This document shows, in pieces, positions 11,006 to 19,327 of a DNA stretch of 64,000 nucleotides. Both the position numbers and the translations under genes were made by a program. Source of the stretch: Streptomyces sp. NBC_01353. GTDB lineage: Bacteria; Actinomycetota; Actinomycetes; Streptomycetales; Streptomycetaceae. Under the pieces are notes generated by a model that ran no database searches, was not told the DNA's origin, and saw only the letters and a program-made list of their open reading frames with translations. The stretch is from contig NZ_CP108352.1 of assembly GCF_036237275.1 (NCBI RefSeq), forward strand, positions 2,108,001 to 2,172,000. Direction: 5' to 3'. How positions within the stretch are numbered: position 1 is the stretch's first letter; each line of letters starts with the position of its first letter.

Positions 11006-11518
11006 TCAAGCCCCGCCCGCGGAGGCTTCCGCGACGAAGGCGCGCAGCTCCTTCGCCGGCCGTTCGGGCTGGTCCTCGGCGACGAGCGTCCTGCTGTCCT
11101 CGATCTCGACGAGCCGCCCCCGCGGCAGGAGTTCGGCGAGCCGCCGGCCGTGCTCGCGCGGCATCATCAGGTCGTCGACGGCCCAGACGACGAGCGCGGG
11201 GCGGTCGAACGTCCGCAGCCCCTCGGCGGCCCGGAGGAGTTCGTCCTTGCGCACGGCGAGGCAATAGCGGCGGAAGTCGTTGCGGATCGCGGGGTCGGTG
11301 CGCAGCGGCCGCGGCCAGCCGTCGGCGATGCCCGCGGGCACGGGCCGCCTGGTCAGCGCCCCGAGACCGACGGGCAGCCGGCGCAGCGGCTTCAGGCCGA
11401 GGACACGGGCCATCAGGAGGACTCCGCCCGGGATGCGACAGGCCAGGTCCAGCATCTTGCCGGGCGTACCGGGCGGGTAGTTGTCGAAGGCCCCTGCGGT
11501 CAGCTCGATCTCCGGCAC
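11006..11518 (-). pseudogene. Alpha/beta-hydrolase remnant lacking its N-terminal half
   Basis: 170 residues that match only the second half of an alpha/beta hydrolase. The start AFDNYPPGTPG corresponds to the region just after the nucleophile elbow in full-length relatives, so the GxSxG serine is absent. The acid region (VVWAVDDLMMPREHGRRLAEL) is present, but the catalytic His position near the end reads ESRTL/DSRTL rather than a typical H-F loop. It begins 23 bases after the RidA stop. I regard it as a 5'-truncated gene, possibly left by the rearrangement that placed it next to the aromatic cluster. Confidence 0.65.
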
Positions 11519-11540
11519 AGGTACCCCTGTTCGCCCGGGC

Positions 11541-11939
11541 CTACTCCAGTACCGCGAAGCCGTCCAGCTCCACCTGGGCCTGATCGTCCCACAGCCGTAC
11601 GACTCCGATCACGGCCATCGCGGGATAGTCGCGGCCCGCCAACCTCCGCCAGATCGCGCCGAGTTCATGGGCGTGGGCGCGGTAGGCGGCGACATCCGTG
11701 GCGTAGACGGTGACGCGGGCGAGATCGCGGGCGGTGCCGCCTGCGTGGCGCAGGGCGGCGAGGAGGTTGGTGAGCGCGGTCTCGAACTGCTCGGGCAGGG
11801 TCTCCCCCACCACCTTGCCGTCGCGGTCGAGGCTGGTCTGTCCGGCGAGGAAGACCAGCCGCGTGCCGGTGGCGGTCACGGCGTGGGAGAAGCCGGTGGG
11901 CGGGGACAGTTCGGCGGGGTTGTGCCGGTGCAGGCTCAT
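11541..11939 (-). CDS. RidA/YjgF-family enamine/imine deaminase
   Basis: A 132-residue protein of the RidA (Rid) family (SHAVTATGTRLVFLAGQTSLD, GGTARDLARVTVYATD, WRRLAGRDYPAMAVIGV). The Arg that binds the carboxylate in active RidA is not obvious at the usual C-terminal position, so it may be a divergent Rid subgroup. Its ATG shares one base with the stop of the acyl-CoA dehydrogenase (TGATG), implying translational coupling. In a 2-aminobenzoyl-CoA pathway, ring reduction makes enamine/imine intermediates, so hydrolysis of such an imine is a sensible inferred role. Confidence 0.88.
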   Translation of the reverse strand: MSLHRHNPAELSPPTGFSHAVTATGTRLVFLAGQTSLDRDGKVVGETLPEQFETALTNLLAALRHAGGTARDLARVTVYATDVAAYRAHAHELGAIWRRLAGRDYPAMAVIGVVRLWDDQAQVELDGFAVLE

Positions 11940-13321
11940 CAGGACGGCTCCTTCGGCGACTCGGCGGTGGCGGCGGGCCCCGCGGGCGGCCGGGTCGCGG
12001 TGGCGGCGGGCTCGGCGTGCGGCCCCTCGGCGGCAAGCTCCGTGGGCGGCCGGGTGGCGGTGGCGGCGGGCCCCGCGTGCGGACGGGTGGCGGCAGGCTC
12101 GACGCGCGGCCCCTCGGCGGCAGGCTCCGCGTGCGACCCGGGCGCCACGGGAGGCTCCCCGTTCCGCCCGGCGGTGGCACGCTCCAGCGGTGCGGTGGCC
12201 GCCTCGGCCTCGGCGTACAGCTCCTTGGCGATGATCGTGCGCTGGACCTCGGTCGCTCCTTCGTAGATGCGCGGTGCACGCACCTCCCGGTAGAGGTGTT
12301 CCAGCAGATGGCCGCGTTGCAGCGCCCGCGCCCCGTGGAGCTGGACGGCGGCATCGACCACGTACTGCGCGGTCTCGGTGGCCAGCAGTTTCGCCATTGC
12401 CGAGCGCCGGGGCACGTCGGCCGCGCCCGCGTCGTACGCCGCTGCCGCCGCGTAGACGAGCAGGCGGGCGGCCTCCGTACGGGTGGCCATCTCGGCGACC
12501 TGGTGGGAGACGGCCTGGAGGTCCCGGAGGACGCCGCCGAAGGCGGGCCGGGCGGCGGTGTGGGCGAGGGTGGCGTCGAGGGCGGCCTGGGCCATGCCGA
12601 CGGCGAAGGCGCCGACGCTGGGGCGGAAGCGATTGAGGGTGGTCATGGCGACCCGGAAGCCCCGGTCGGTCTCGCCGAGGACGTCCGCGGGGCCGACCGG
12701 AACGCCGTCGAAGACGAGGGAGCCGATGGCGTGCGGGGCGAGCATGTCGAGGGGCGTGCCGGAGAGGCCGGGGCGGTCGACGGGGACGAGGAAGGCGGTG
12801 ACGCCGCGGGCTCCGGCGCCCTGGGTCGTCCGGGCGAAGACGGTGGCGAAGTCGGCCTCGGGGGCGTTGGAGATCCAGCGCTTCTCGCCGTGGAGGCGCC
12901 AGCCGCCCGCGCCGTCGGGCCGCGCCTCCAGGGAGAGCGCGGCGGCGTCGGAGCCGGCGTCGGGCTCGCTGAGCGCGAAGGCCGCGACGGCGCGTCCCGT
13001 GACGATCTCGGGGAGCCAGCGGGCCCGCTGCTCGGGCGTGCCGAAGGCGGCGACGGGGTGGCCGCCGAGGCCCTGGAGGGCGAGGGCGGTCTCGGCCTCC
13101 GTACAGGAGTGGGCGAGGGATTCCCGCAGCAGGCAGAGGTCGAGGGCGCCTGCCTCGAAGAGCCCGGCGAGGAGGCCGAGCTCGCCGAGGGCGGCGACGA
13201 GGGGGCGGTTGACCCGGCCCGGCTCGCCCTTCTCGGCGAGCGGCCGCAGGTGCTCGGCCGCGAGGGCGCGGAGCTCGGCACACCGGGCGGTCTGGCGTGG
13301 ATCGAGTGAGAATACGGACAT
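11939..13321 (-). CDS. Acyl-CoA dehydrogenase with repetitive Pro/Ala-rich C-terminal tail
   Basis: A 460-residue flavoprotein. Residues 1-385 form a standard acyl-CoA dehydrogenase: AFALSEPDAGSDAAAL, the Trp-containing GEKRWISNA, and the C-terminal helix PRIYEGATEVQRTIIAKELY. The remaining about 75 residues are unusual: imperfect repeats such as AATATRPPTELAAEGPHAEP and AATATRPPAGPAATA, with no counterpart in the family. Transcription starts from the divergent region shared with the CoA ligase (GGAGACAGGGG lies before the ATG). Likely role: oxidation of an alicyclic or ring-opened CoA ester in aromatic catabolism. RidA follows with a one-base overlap. Confidence 0.9.
   Translation of the reverse strand: MSVFSLDPRQTARCAELRALAAEHLRPLAEKGEPGRVNRPLVAALGELGLLAGLFEAGALDLCLLRESLAHSCTEAETALALQGLGGHPVAAFGTPEQRARWLPEIVTGRAVAAFALSEPDAGSDAAALSLEARPDGAGGWRLHGEKRWISNAPEADFATVFARTTQGAGARGVTAFLVPVDRPGLSGTPLDMLAPHAIGSLVFDGVPVGPADVLGETDRGFRVAMTTLNRFRPSVGAFAVGMAQAALDATLAHTAARPAFGGVLRDLQAVSHQVAEMATRTEAARLLVYAAAAAYDAGAADVPRRSAMAKLLATETAQYVVDAAVQLHGARALQRGHLLEHLYREVRAPRIYEGATEVQRTIIAKELYAEAEAATAPLERATAGRNGEPPVAPGSHAEPAAEGPRVEPAATRPHAGPAATATRPPTELAAEGPHAEPAATATRPPAGPAATAESPKEPS
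11950..12165. repeat. Degenerate tandem repeats encoding the acyl-CoA dehydrogenase tail
   Basis: About 210 bases built from related blocks containing GGCGGTGGCGGCGGGC and GCGGCCCCTCGGCGGC, in frame with the dehydrogenase. They encode A/P/T/R/H-rich repeats. Such tracts change length by slippage or recombination. Confidence 0.7.
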
Positions 13322-13360
13322 TCGGACCCCTGTCTCCGTCTGGCTCGCTCGCCTGCATCA

Positions 13361-13405
13361 GTTCTATCGCGCACCGTTGACTGTCGTCACCATCACGATA
13401 CGCTC
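13361..13405. promoter_or_regulatory. Divergent promoter with PaaX-type operator (site A)
   Basis: Between the acyl-CoA dehydrogenase and CoA ligase genes. TTGACT (13377-13382), 16 bases, TACGCT (13399-13404) is a good sigma-70-type promoter for the ligase. In reverse, GTGACG, 18 bases, TAGAAC serves the dehydrogenase-RidA genes. TGACTGTCGTCAC (13378-13390, core TGAC-N4-GTCA) overlaps both -35 regions. The same three blocks (GTTCTATCGCGC, the TGAC core, GATACGCTC) recur at 19257-19303. The PaaX protein at 15094 is the obvious repressor. Confidence 0.7.
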
Positions 13406-13440
13406 GATGGGCGACCCCACCACGACAAGGGGACGAACTC

Positions 13441-15084
13441 ATGGAGCTGACCCCCTCGGCCCACCACGACACGTTCGCGCGCGACCATCTGCCGCCCGCG
13501 GACGCCTGGCCCCATCTGCTCTTCGATCTGCCGGAACTGGCCTACGCGGAGCGCCTCAACTGCGGGGCGGAGCTGCTCGACCGCACGGTGGAACGATTCG
13601 GCACCGAGCGTCCGGCATTCCGGGACGGCAACGGTAATGTCTGGACATATGGACAGCTGCGCGATCGGGTGAACCGGATCGCGCACGTCCTGACCTCCGA
13701 TCTCGGCATCCGGCCCGGCAACCGGGTGCTCCTGCGCGGCCCCACCACCCCTTGGCTGGCCGCCTGCTGGCTCGCGGTGATGAAGGCGGGCGCGGTCGCC
13801 GTCACCGTCCTGGCCCAGCAGCGCGCCCAGGAACTGGCCGTGATGTGCGAGATGGCCCGTTGCACCCACGCCCTGTGCGACATCAGGAGCGTCGACGACC
13901 TGGTGAAGGCCGAGGTCCCAGGGCTGCGGATCACCGCCTTCGGCGGGGACTCCCCGGACGATCTGTGCTCCCTCGCCATGGGCCGACCGGACAGCTACGA
14001 GGCGGTGGAGACGGCCGCCGACGACGTGGCCCTGATCGCCTTCACCTCGGGGACGACCGGTCGGCCCAAGGGGTGCATGCACTTCCATCGCGATGTCCTC
14101 GCGGTCGCCGACACCTTCTCGGCGCACGTCCTGCGCCCCGAGCCGGACGACGTCTTCGCCGGCTCGCCCCCGCTCGGCTTCACGTTCGGTCTCGGCGGGC
14201 TCGTCCTCTTCCCCCTGCGCGCCGGGGCCAGCGCACTGCTGCTCGAGCAGGCGGGCCCCAAGCAGCTGCTGCAGGCGATCGCGGACCACGAGGTGTCGGT
14301 GCTGTTCACGGCGCCGACCGCGTACCGGGTGATGCTGGAGGAGATCGACCGGCACGGCGAGCACGACTTCGCCCCGCTGCGGTCGCTGCGGCGGTGCGTG
14401 TCGGCGGGCGAGAACCTGCCGGCCGCGACCTGGGACGCCTGGCACCGGCGTACCGGCCTGAAGCTCATCAACGGCATCGGAGCGACCGAACTGCTCCATA
14501 TCTTCATCTCGGCCGCCGACGGCGACATTCGCCCCGGCATGACCGGACGGCCGGTGCCCGGCTGGCAGGCGCGGGTGGTCGACCGGGCCGGCATGGAGGT
14601 CCCCGACGGCGAGGAGGGCCTGCTCGCGGTGCGCGGGCCGGTCGGCTGCCGGTATCTGTCGGACCCGCGGCAGAGCGAGTACGTCCACGACGGCTGGAAC
14701 GTCACGGGCGACACCTACGTCCGCGACACGGAGGGCTACTTCCGCTATGTGGCCCGCGCCGACGACATGATCATCTCGGCCGGTTTCAACATCGCGGGCC
14801 CCCAGGTCGAGGAGGCGCTGCTCGCCCACCCGGACGTGGTCGAGGCGGCGGTGGTGGGGCAGCCGGACGAGCTGCGCGGCCAGATCGTGGTGGCGTACGC
14901 GGTCGTACGGGACGGGGTGCCGCGCGACGCGGACACGGCCGGGGCGCTGCGGGCGTTCGTACGGGCCCGGCTGGTGCCGTACAAGAGTCCCCGCAAGATC
15001 GTCTTCCTGGACGCGCTGCCACGGACGGCGACGGGGAAGCTGCAGCGATTCCGGCTGCGCGCGGGGCCCGAGGACACCCCCTAG
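13441..15084 (+). CDS. Aryl-CoA ligase, probably 2-aminobenzoate-CoA ligase
   Basis: A 547-residue member of the acyl-adenylate (ANL) superfamily, benzoate-CoA ligase branch. It shows the phosphate loop FTSGTTGRPKGCMHFHRDVL (about residues 200-220), the hinge region DTEGYFRYVARADDMI, and the C-terminal catalytic Lys in PRTATGKLQRF. Reaction: aromatic acid + ATP + CoA gives aryl-CoA + AMP + PPi. An AAGGGGAC ribosome site precedes the ATG. It is transcribed with the PaaX regulator (stop to start 9 bases). The surrounding bifunctional monooxygenase/reductase, enoyl-CoA hydratase and RidA favour 2-aminobenzoate (anthranilate) over benzoate; that specificity is inferred from context. Confidence 0.88.
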   Translation: MELTPSAHHDTFARDHLPPADAWPHLLFDLPELAYAERLNCGAELLDRTVERFGTERPAFRDGNGNVWTYGQLRDRVNRIAHVLTSDLGIRPGNRVLLRGPTTPWLAACWLAVMKAGAVAVTVLAQQRAQELAVMCEMARCTHALCDIRSVDDLVKAEVPGLRITAFGGDSPDDLCSLAMGRPDSYEAVETAADDVALIAFTSGTTGRPKGCMHFHRDVLAVADTFSAHVLRPEPDDVFAGSPPLGFTFGLGGLVLFPLRAGASALLLEQAGPKQLLQAIADHEVSVLFTAPTAYRVMLEEIDRHGEHDFAPLRSLRRCVSAGENLPAATWDAWHRRTGLKLINGIGATELLHIFISAADGDIRPGMTGRPVPGWQARVVDRAGMEVPDGEEGLLAVRGPVGCRYLSDPRQSEYVHDGWNVTGDTYVRDTEGYFRYVARADDMIISAGFNIAGPQVEEALLAHPDVVEAAVVGQPDELRGQIVVAYAVVRDGVPRDADTAGALRAFVRARLVPYKSPRKIVFLDALPRTATGKLQRFRLRAGPEDTP

Positions 15085-15093
15085 AGTGATCAC

Positions 15094-15936
15094 GTGGCCG
15101 AGCAGCACACCCCCCGTTCCCTGATCGTCTCGCTGTACGGCGCGTACGGCCGTGGCCTCGCGCCGGGCGAGGAGCCGTTGCCCGTGGCCGAGCTGATCCG
15201 CCTCCTGGCGGTGCTCGGCGTGGACGCGCCCTCGGTGCGGTCGTCGGTGTCCCGGCTGAAACGGCGGGGCCTACTGCTGCCGCGCCGGACGGCGGACGGA
15301 GCAGCCGGATACGCCCTCTCGGACGACGCGCGCCAGCTTCTGGACGACGGCGACCGCCGGATCTACACCCGTACGGAGCCCCAGCTGTCCGACGGCTGGG
15401 TCCTCGCCGTCTTCACGGTCCCGGAGGCCGAGCGCCACAAGCGTCATCTGCTGCGCTCACGGCTGGCGCGGCTGGGCTTCGGGACGGCGGCCCCGGGCGT
15501 CTGGATCGCCCCTGCGCGGCTGTACGAGGAGACCCGCCACACCCTGGAGCGCCTGGAGCTCTCCGCGTACGTGGACCTCTTCCGGGGCGAGCACCTGGGC
15601 TACGCGGCGACGGCGGAGGCGGTGGGCCGCTGGTGGGACCTGCCGTCGATCGCCAAGCTCCACGAGGAGTTCCTCGCGGCCCACGAGCCGGTGCTGCGGG
15701 CCTGGACGTCCTCCCCGGGCTCGGCGGAGGACGCCTACCGGGACTACCTCTTCGCCCTGGACTCCTGGCGCCGCCTGCCGTACGCGGACCCGGTCCTCCC
15801 GGCCGAACTCCTACCGCAGGACTGGCCCGGCGCCCGCTCGGCGGAGGTCTTCGCGGCGCTGCACGAAAGGCTCCGGGACCGGGGCGCGGAGTTCGTGCAA
15901 CCGGACGGGGACGCGGACGGTCGTACCGGCGCCTGA
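15094..15936 (+). CDS. PaaX-family transcriptional repressor
   Basis: A 280-residue regulator matching PaaX, the phenylacetyl-CoA-responsive repressor family. The N-terminal winged helix contains PRSLIVSLYGAYGR and SVRSSVSRLKRRGLLL. The middle domain has SDGWVLAVFTVPEAERHKRH, and the C-terminal PaaX domain has RDYLFALDSWRRLPYADPVL. The start is a GTG nine bases after the ligase stop, with only a weak ribosome site, so coupling to the ligase is likely. It probably senses an aryl-CoA made by the ligase. Its expected operators are TGAC-N4-GTCA sequences at 13378-13390 and 19275-19287. Confidence 0.92.
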   Translation: MAEQHTPRSLIVSLYGAYGRGLAPGEEPLPVAELIRLLAVLGVDAPSVRSSVSRLKRRGLLLPRRTADGAAGYALSDDARQLLDDGDRRIYTRTEPQLSDGWVLAVFTVPEAERHKRHLLRSRLARLGFGTAAPGVWIAPARLYEETRHTLERLELSAYVDLFRGEHLGYAATAEAVGRWWDLPSIAKLHEEFLAAHEPVLRAWTSSPGSAEDAYRDYLFALDSWRRLPYADPVLPAELLPQDWPGARSAEVFAALHERLRDRGAEFVQPDGDADGRTGA

Positions 15937-15952
15937 GCGCATGGTCGGTTTC

Positions 15953-15981
15953 GGTGCTCCGGGCTCGGCCCGGAGTGCACC
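15953..15981. terminator. Terminator hairpin between convergent genes
   Basis: GGTGCTCCGGGC (15953-15964) pairs with GCCCGGAGTGCACC (15968-15981) around TCG, with a small internal bulge, 17 bases after the PaaX stop and 42 before the stop of the convergent monooxygenase gene. Confidence 0.65.
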
Positions 15982-16022
15982 ATCTCGCGGTGGTGGCCGA
16001 GTCGGACCCCGCCTGACGGTCG

Positions 16023-18416
16023 TCAGAGCGTGAGTCTCGGCTTCGGCGCGTCCGTGCGGCCCGTCGGGGGTTTGCGGCTGCCGGCGCCGTACGGGGGTGG
16101 CCAGGGGGCCGCCGGGCCCTGGTAGTTCTGGTCGGCGGCCGCGTGGAGGGTCCAGTGGGGGTCGTAGAGGTGCGGGCGGGCCAGAGCACACAGGTCGGCA
16201 CGGCCGGCCAGGAGGAGGGAGTTCACGTCGTCCCAGGAGGAGATCGCGCCGACCGCGATCACCGGGACGGCCAGCGCGTTGCGGATCCGGTCGGCGTACG
16301 GGGTCTGGTACGAGCGGCCGTACTCGGGGCGCTCGTCGGGGACCACCTGGCCGGTGGAGACGTCGAGCGCGTCGGCGCCGTGGGCGGCGAAGGCGCGGGC
16401 GATCTCGATCGCGTCCTCGGCCGTCGTGCCCCCTTCCGCCCAGTCGGTGGCGGAGATACGGACGGTCATCGGCCGGTCCTCGGGCCACGCCTCGCGGACG
16501 GCGTCGAAGACTTCGAGCGGGAAGCGCAGCCGGTTCACGAGCGCCCCGCCGTAGGCGTCGTCGCGCCGGTTGGTCAGCGGGGAGAGGAAGCCGGATAGCA
16601 GATAGCCGTGCGCGCAATGCAGTTCGAGCAGGTCGAAGCCGGAGCGGGCGGCCCGGCGGGCGGCGGCCACGAACTCCTCGCGTACGGCGGTCATCCCGGC
16701 CCGGTCCAGGGCGTGCGGGATCTGGTTGACGCCGGGCCGGTACGGAAGGGGTGAGGCGGCGCTCAGGGGCCAGTTCCCCTCGGGCAGCGGCTGGTCCATG
16801 CCCTCCCACATCCTGCGGGTGGAGCCCTTGCGGCCGGAGTGGCCGAGCTGGACGCCGATCGCGGTGCCGGGCGACCGGGCGTGGACGAAGGCGGTGATCC
16901 TGCTCCAGGCCGCCTCCTGCTCGTCGTTCCAGAGGCCGGTGCAGCCGGGGGTGATCCGGCCCTCGGGGCTGACGCAGACCATCTCGGTCATGACGAGCCC
17001 GGCACCGCCGAGCGCCCGCGCGCCGAGGTGGACGAGGTGGAAGTCGCCGGGGAGGCCGTCCTCGGCGACGTACATGTCCATCGGGGAGACGACGACCCGG
17101 TTGCGGAGGGTCAGCCCGCGCAGCCGGAGCGGGGTGAACATCGGCGGGGTGTCGGGCGGGCAGCCGAAGTCGCGCTCGACGGAGCCGGTGAAGGCGGGGT
17201 CGCGCAGCCGCAGGTTGTCGTGGGTGACGCGGCGGCTGCGGGTGAGGAGGTTGAAGGCGAACTGCCGGGACGGCTGGTCGAGGTAGCCGTCGAGCTCCTC
17301 GAACCAGCGCAGGCTGGCGGCCGCCGCGCGCTGGGTGGATTCGACGACGGGCCGCCGTTCCGTCTCGTACGCGGCGAGCGCCTCGGCCAGGGTGGGCTGT
17401 TCCTCGACGCAGGCGGCGAGCGCCAGGGCGTCCTCGACGGCGAGCTTGGTGCCGGAGCCGATGGAGAAGTGCGCGGTGTGGGCGGCGTCGCCGAGGAGGA
17501 CTGTGTTGCCGTGCGACCAGCGTTCGTTGACGACGGTACGGAACGCGGTCCAGGAGGAGTTGTTGGAGCGCAGGGCACGGCCGCCGAGCGCCTCGGCGAA
17601 GAGCTTGGCGCAGCGGGCGGTGGATTCCGCCTCGTCGAGCTCGTCGAAGCCCGCGGCCTGCCACACCTCCTCGCGCATCTCCACGATGACGGTGGAGGAG
17701 TCGGCGGAGAAGGGGTAGCCGTGGAGCTGCATCACGCCGTACTCGGTCTCGGCGATCTCGAAGCGGAAGGCGTCGAAGGCGAAGTCGGCGGCGAGCCAGA
17801 TGTACCGGCAGCGGTGGGTGGTGAGCGTGGGCCGGAAGACGTCCGCGTGGGCGTCGCGGGTGCGGCTGTGGACGCCGTCGGCCGCGACGACCAGGTCGTG
17901 CGTGGCGGCGAGGACGGCGGCCGGCGGGGCCTCGGTGCGGAAGCGGAGCCGTACGCCGAGCTCGGCGCAGCGGGCGTGCAGGATCTCCAGGAGCCGGCGG
18001 CGGCCGAGGGCGGCGAAGCCGTGGCCCGTGGAGGTGAGGAGGTGTCCGCGGTGGGCGATGTGGATGTCGTCCCAGCGGACGAACGCGTCCTGGAGGGCGC
18101 GGTACACGGCGGGGTCGGCGTGCTCGATCCCGCCGAGGGTCTCGTCGGAGAGGACGACGCCGAAGCCGAAGGTGTCCTCGGGGGCGTTGCGCTCCCAGAC
18201 GGTGACCTCGCGCTCGGGGTCGAGCCGCTTGAGCAGCGCGGCGGCGTAGAGCCCGCCGGGTCCGCCGCCGACGACCGCGACGCGGAGCGGGGCGGGGGCG
18301 CTGGTTCCGTCCGGGTGCTCAGCCTCCGGCCGGGGGGTCTCCGGCCGCGCCGCGCCGGTGCCGCCCGGCGCGGCGCCGGCGTCTCGGGCGGGCGCCATCG
18401 TCACCGCCCCTGCCAC
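16023..18416 (-). CDS. Bifunctional 2-aminobenzoyl-CoA (or salicylyl-CoA) monooxygenase/reductase
   Basis: About 797 residues, two fused flavoenzymes. Residues about 43-400 are a class A FAD monooxygenase (GGGPGGLYAAALLKRL, VLLGDAAHTAHFSIGSGTKL). Residues about 420-785 are an Old Yellow Enzyme/NADH:flavin oxidoreductase barrel (RNRVVVSPMDMY, GHSGRKGS, ELHCAHGYLLSGFLSPLTN). This architecture is that of 2-aminobenzoyl-CoA monooxygenase/reductase, which hydroxylates then reduces the ring; automated annotation often says salicylyl-CoA 5-hydroxylase/oxidoreductase. The start is ambiguous: GTG 18416, GTG 18404 (a GTGA overlap with the hydratase stop) or ATG 18398. It is transcribed after the enoyl-CoA hydratase. 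Confidence 0.88.
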   Translation of the reverse strand: MAGAVTMAPARDAGAAPGGTGAARPETPRPEAEHPDGTSAPAPLRVAVVGGGPGGLYAAALLKRLDPEREVTVWERNAPEDTFGFGVVLSDETLGGIEHADPAVYRALQDAFVRWDDIHIAHRGHLLTSTGHGFAALGRRRLLEILHARCAELGVRLRFRTEAPPAAVLAATHDLVVAADGVHSRTRDAHADVFRPTLTTHRCRYIWLAADFAFDAFRFEIAETEYGVMQLHGYPFSADSSTVIVEMREEVWQAAGFDELDEAESTARCAKLFAEALGGRALRSNNSSWTAFRTVVNERWSHGNTVLLGDAAHTAHFSIGSGTKLAVEDALALAACVEEQPTLAEALAAYETERRPVVESTQRAAAASLRWFEELDGYLDQPSRQFAFNLLTRSRRVTHDNLRLRDPAFTGSVERDFGCPPDTPPMFTPLRLRGLTLRNRVVVSPMDMYVAEDGLPGDFHLVHLGARALGGAGLVMTEMVCVSPEGRITPGCTGLWNDEQEAAWSRITAFVHARSPGTAIGVQLGHSGRKGSTRRMWEGMDQPLPEGNWPLSAASPLPYRPGVNQIPHALDRAGMTAVREEFVAAARRAARSGFDLLELHCAHGYLLSGFLSPLTNRRDDAYGGALVNRLRFPLEVFDAVREAWPEDRPMTVRISATDWAEGGTTAEDAIEIARAFAAHGADALDVSTGQVVPDERPEYGRSYQTPYADRIRNALAVPVIAVGAISSWDDVNSLLLAGRADLCALARPHLYDPHWTLHAAADQNYQGPAAPWPPPYGAGSRKPPTGRTDAPKPRLTL

Positions 18417-19228
18417 TTCGGGGCCCGCTTCTCGGTGAACGCCGCGTGGAACTCGGCGTAGTCCTCGCCGTTCATCAGCAGTGCCTGGGTGTTGGCGTCC
18501 AGTTCGACGGAGGCCGCGAGCGGCATGTCCAGCTCGGCGGTGAGCAGGGCCTTGGTCTGGGCGTGGGCGAGGGCGGGTCCGTCGGCGAGGCGGCGGGCCA
18601 GCTCGGCGGCGCGCGCGTCGGCGCCACCGTCCTCGGTGAGCTCGCTGAGCAGGCCGATCCGCTCGGCCTCGGGCGCGCGGACCGGTTCGCCGAGCATGAG
18701 CAGCCGGGTGGCGTGGCCGAGGCCGACGACCCGGGGCAGCAGATAGGCCGCGCCCATGTCACCGCCGGAGAGTCCGACGCGGGTGAAGAGGAACGCGAAG
18801 CGTGCGCTCGGGTCGGCGATCCGGAAGTCGGCGGCGAGGGCGAGGACGGCGCCCGCCCCGGCCGCGACGCCGTGGACGGCGGCGATCACCGGGAAAGGGC
18901 ACTCCCGGATCGCTCGGACGACCTGTCCGGTCATCCGGTTGAAGTCGAGCAGCTGCGCCGTGTCCATGGAGAGCGTCGCGCCGATGATCTCGTCCACGTC
19001 GCCGCCGGAGCAGAAGCCGCGGCCCTCACCGCCGAGGACGAGCGCGCGCACGGCGCGTTCCCGGGAGAGTTCGGCGAGCAGATCGCGCAGGTCGGCATAG
19101 GCGCCGAAGGTGAGCGCGTTGAGTTTCTCCGGGCGGGCGAGGGTGACGGTGGCGACGCCGTCGTCGACGGTCAGCTGCAGATGGTGCCAGCGCTCGGTGC
19201 GGGGTGCGGAGCCGATAAAGGGGCTCAT
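18401..19228 (-). CDS. Enoyl-CoA hydratase/isomerase family protein
   Basis: A 275-residue crotonase-fold protein. The oxyanion-hole segments are GGEGRGFCSGGDVDEI and HGVAAGAGAVLALAADFRIA; the second catalytic-Glu region reads RVGLSGGDMGAAYLLPRVVG, so one of the two classic hydratase glutamates is replaced by Gly-Asp. That fits a ring hydratase or hydrolase variant. I chose the ATG at 19228 because AGGAGGAAGGGAGG precedes it; an upstream open frame exists but would run through the promoter. First gene of the two-gene unit with the monooxygenase/reductase. Confidence 0.9.
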   Translation of the reverse strand: MSPFIGSAPRTERWHHLQLTVDDGVATVTLARPEKLNALTFGAYADLRDLLAELSRERAVRALVLGGEGRGFCSGGDVDEIIGATLSMDTAQLLDFNRMTGQVVRAIRECPFPVIAAVHGVAAGAGAVLALAADFRIADPSARFAFLFTRVGLSGGDMGAAYLLPRVVGLGHATRLLMLGEPVRAPEAERIGLLSELTEDGGADARAAELARRLADGPALAHAQTKALLTAELDMPLAASVELDANTQALLMNGEDYAEFHAAFTEKRAPKWQGR

Positions 19229-19256
19229 ACGGAACGGCCTCCCTTCCTCCTGTCCG

Positions 19257-19303
19257 GAGCGTATCACTGTGTTGTGACTGTCGTCACGAGCGCGCGATAG
19301 AAC
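19257..19303. promoter_or_regulatory. PaaX-type operator/promoter (site B) upstream of the hydratase
   Basis: On the minus strand GTGACG, 18 bases, TACGCT forms a promoter for the hydratase-monooxygenase unit. TGACTGTCGTCAC (19275-19287) is identical to site A and overlaps its -35. The flanks GAGCGTATC (19257-19265) and GCGCGATAGAAC (19292-19303) are also shared with site A. On the plus strand the GTGACT-N18-TAGAAC arrangement is kept although no plus-strand gene follows. Confidence 0.7.
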
Positions 19304-19327
19304 CGGGGCCTGGCTCGTACTGCCGAA

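Noticed and set aside
16023..18416. Salicylyl-CoA 5-hydroxylase as the sole annotation
   Set aside because: The fused monooxygenase/OYE architecture, with RidA and the aryl-CoA ligase nearby, points as well or better to 2-aminobenzoyl-CoA monooxygenase/reductase.
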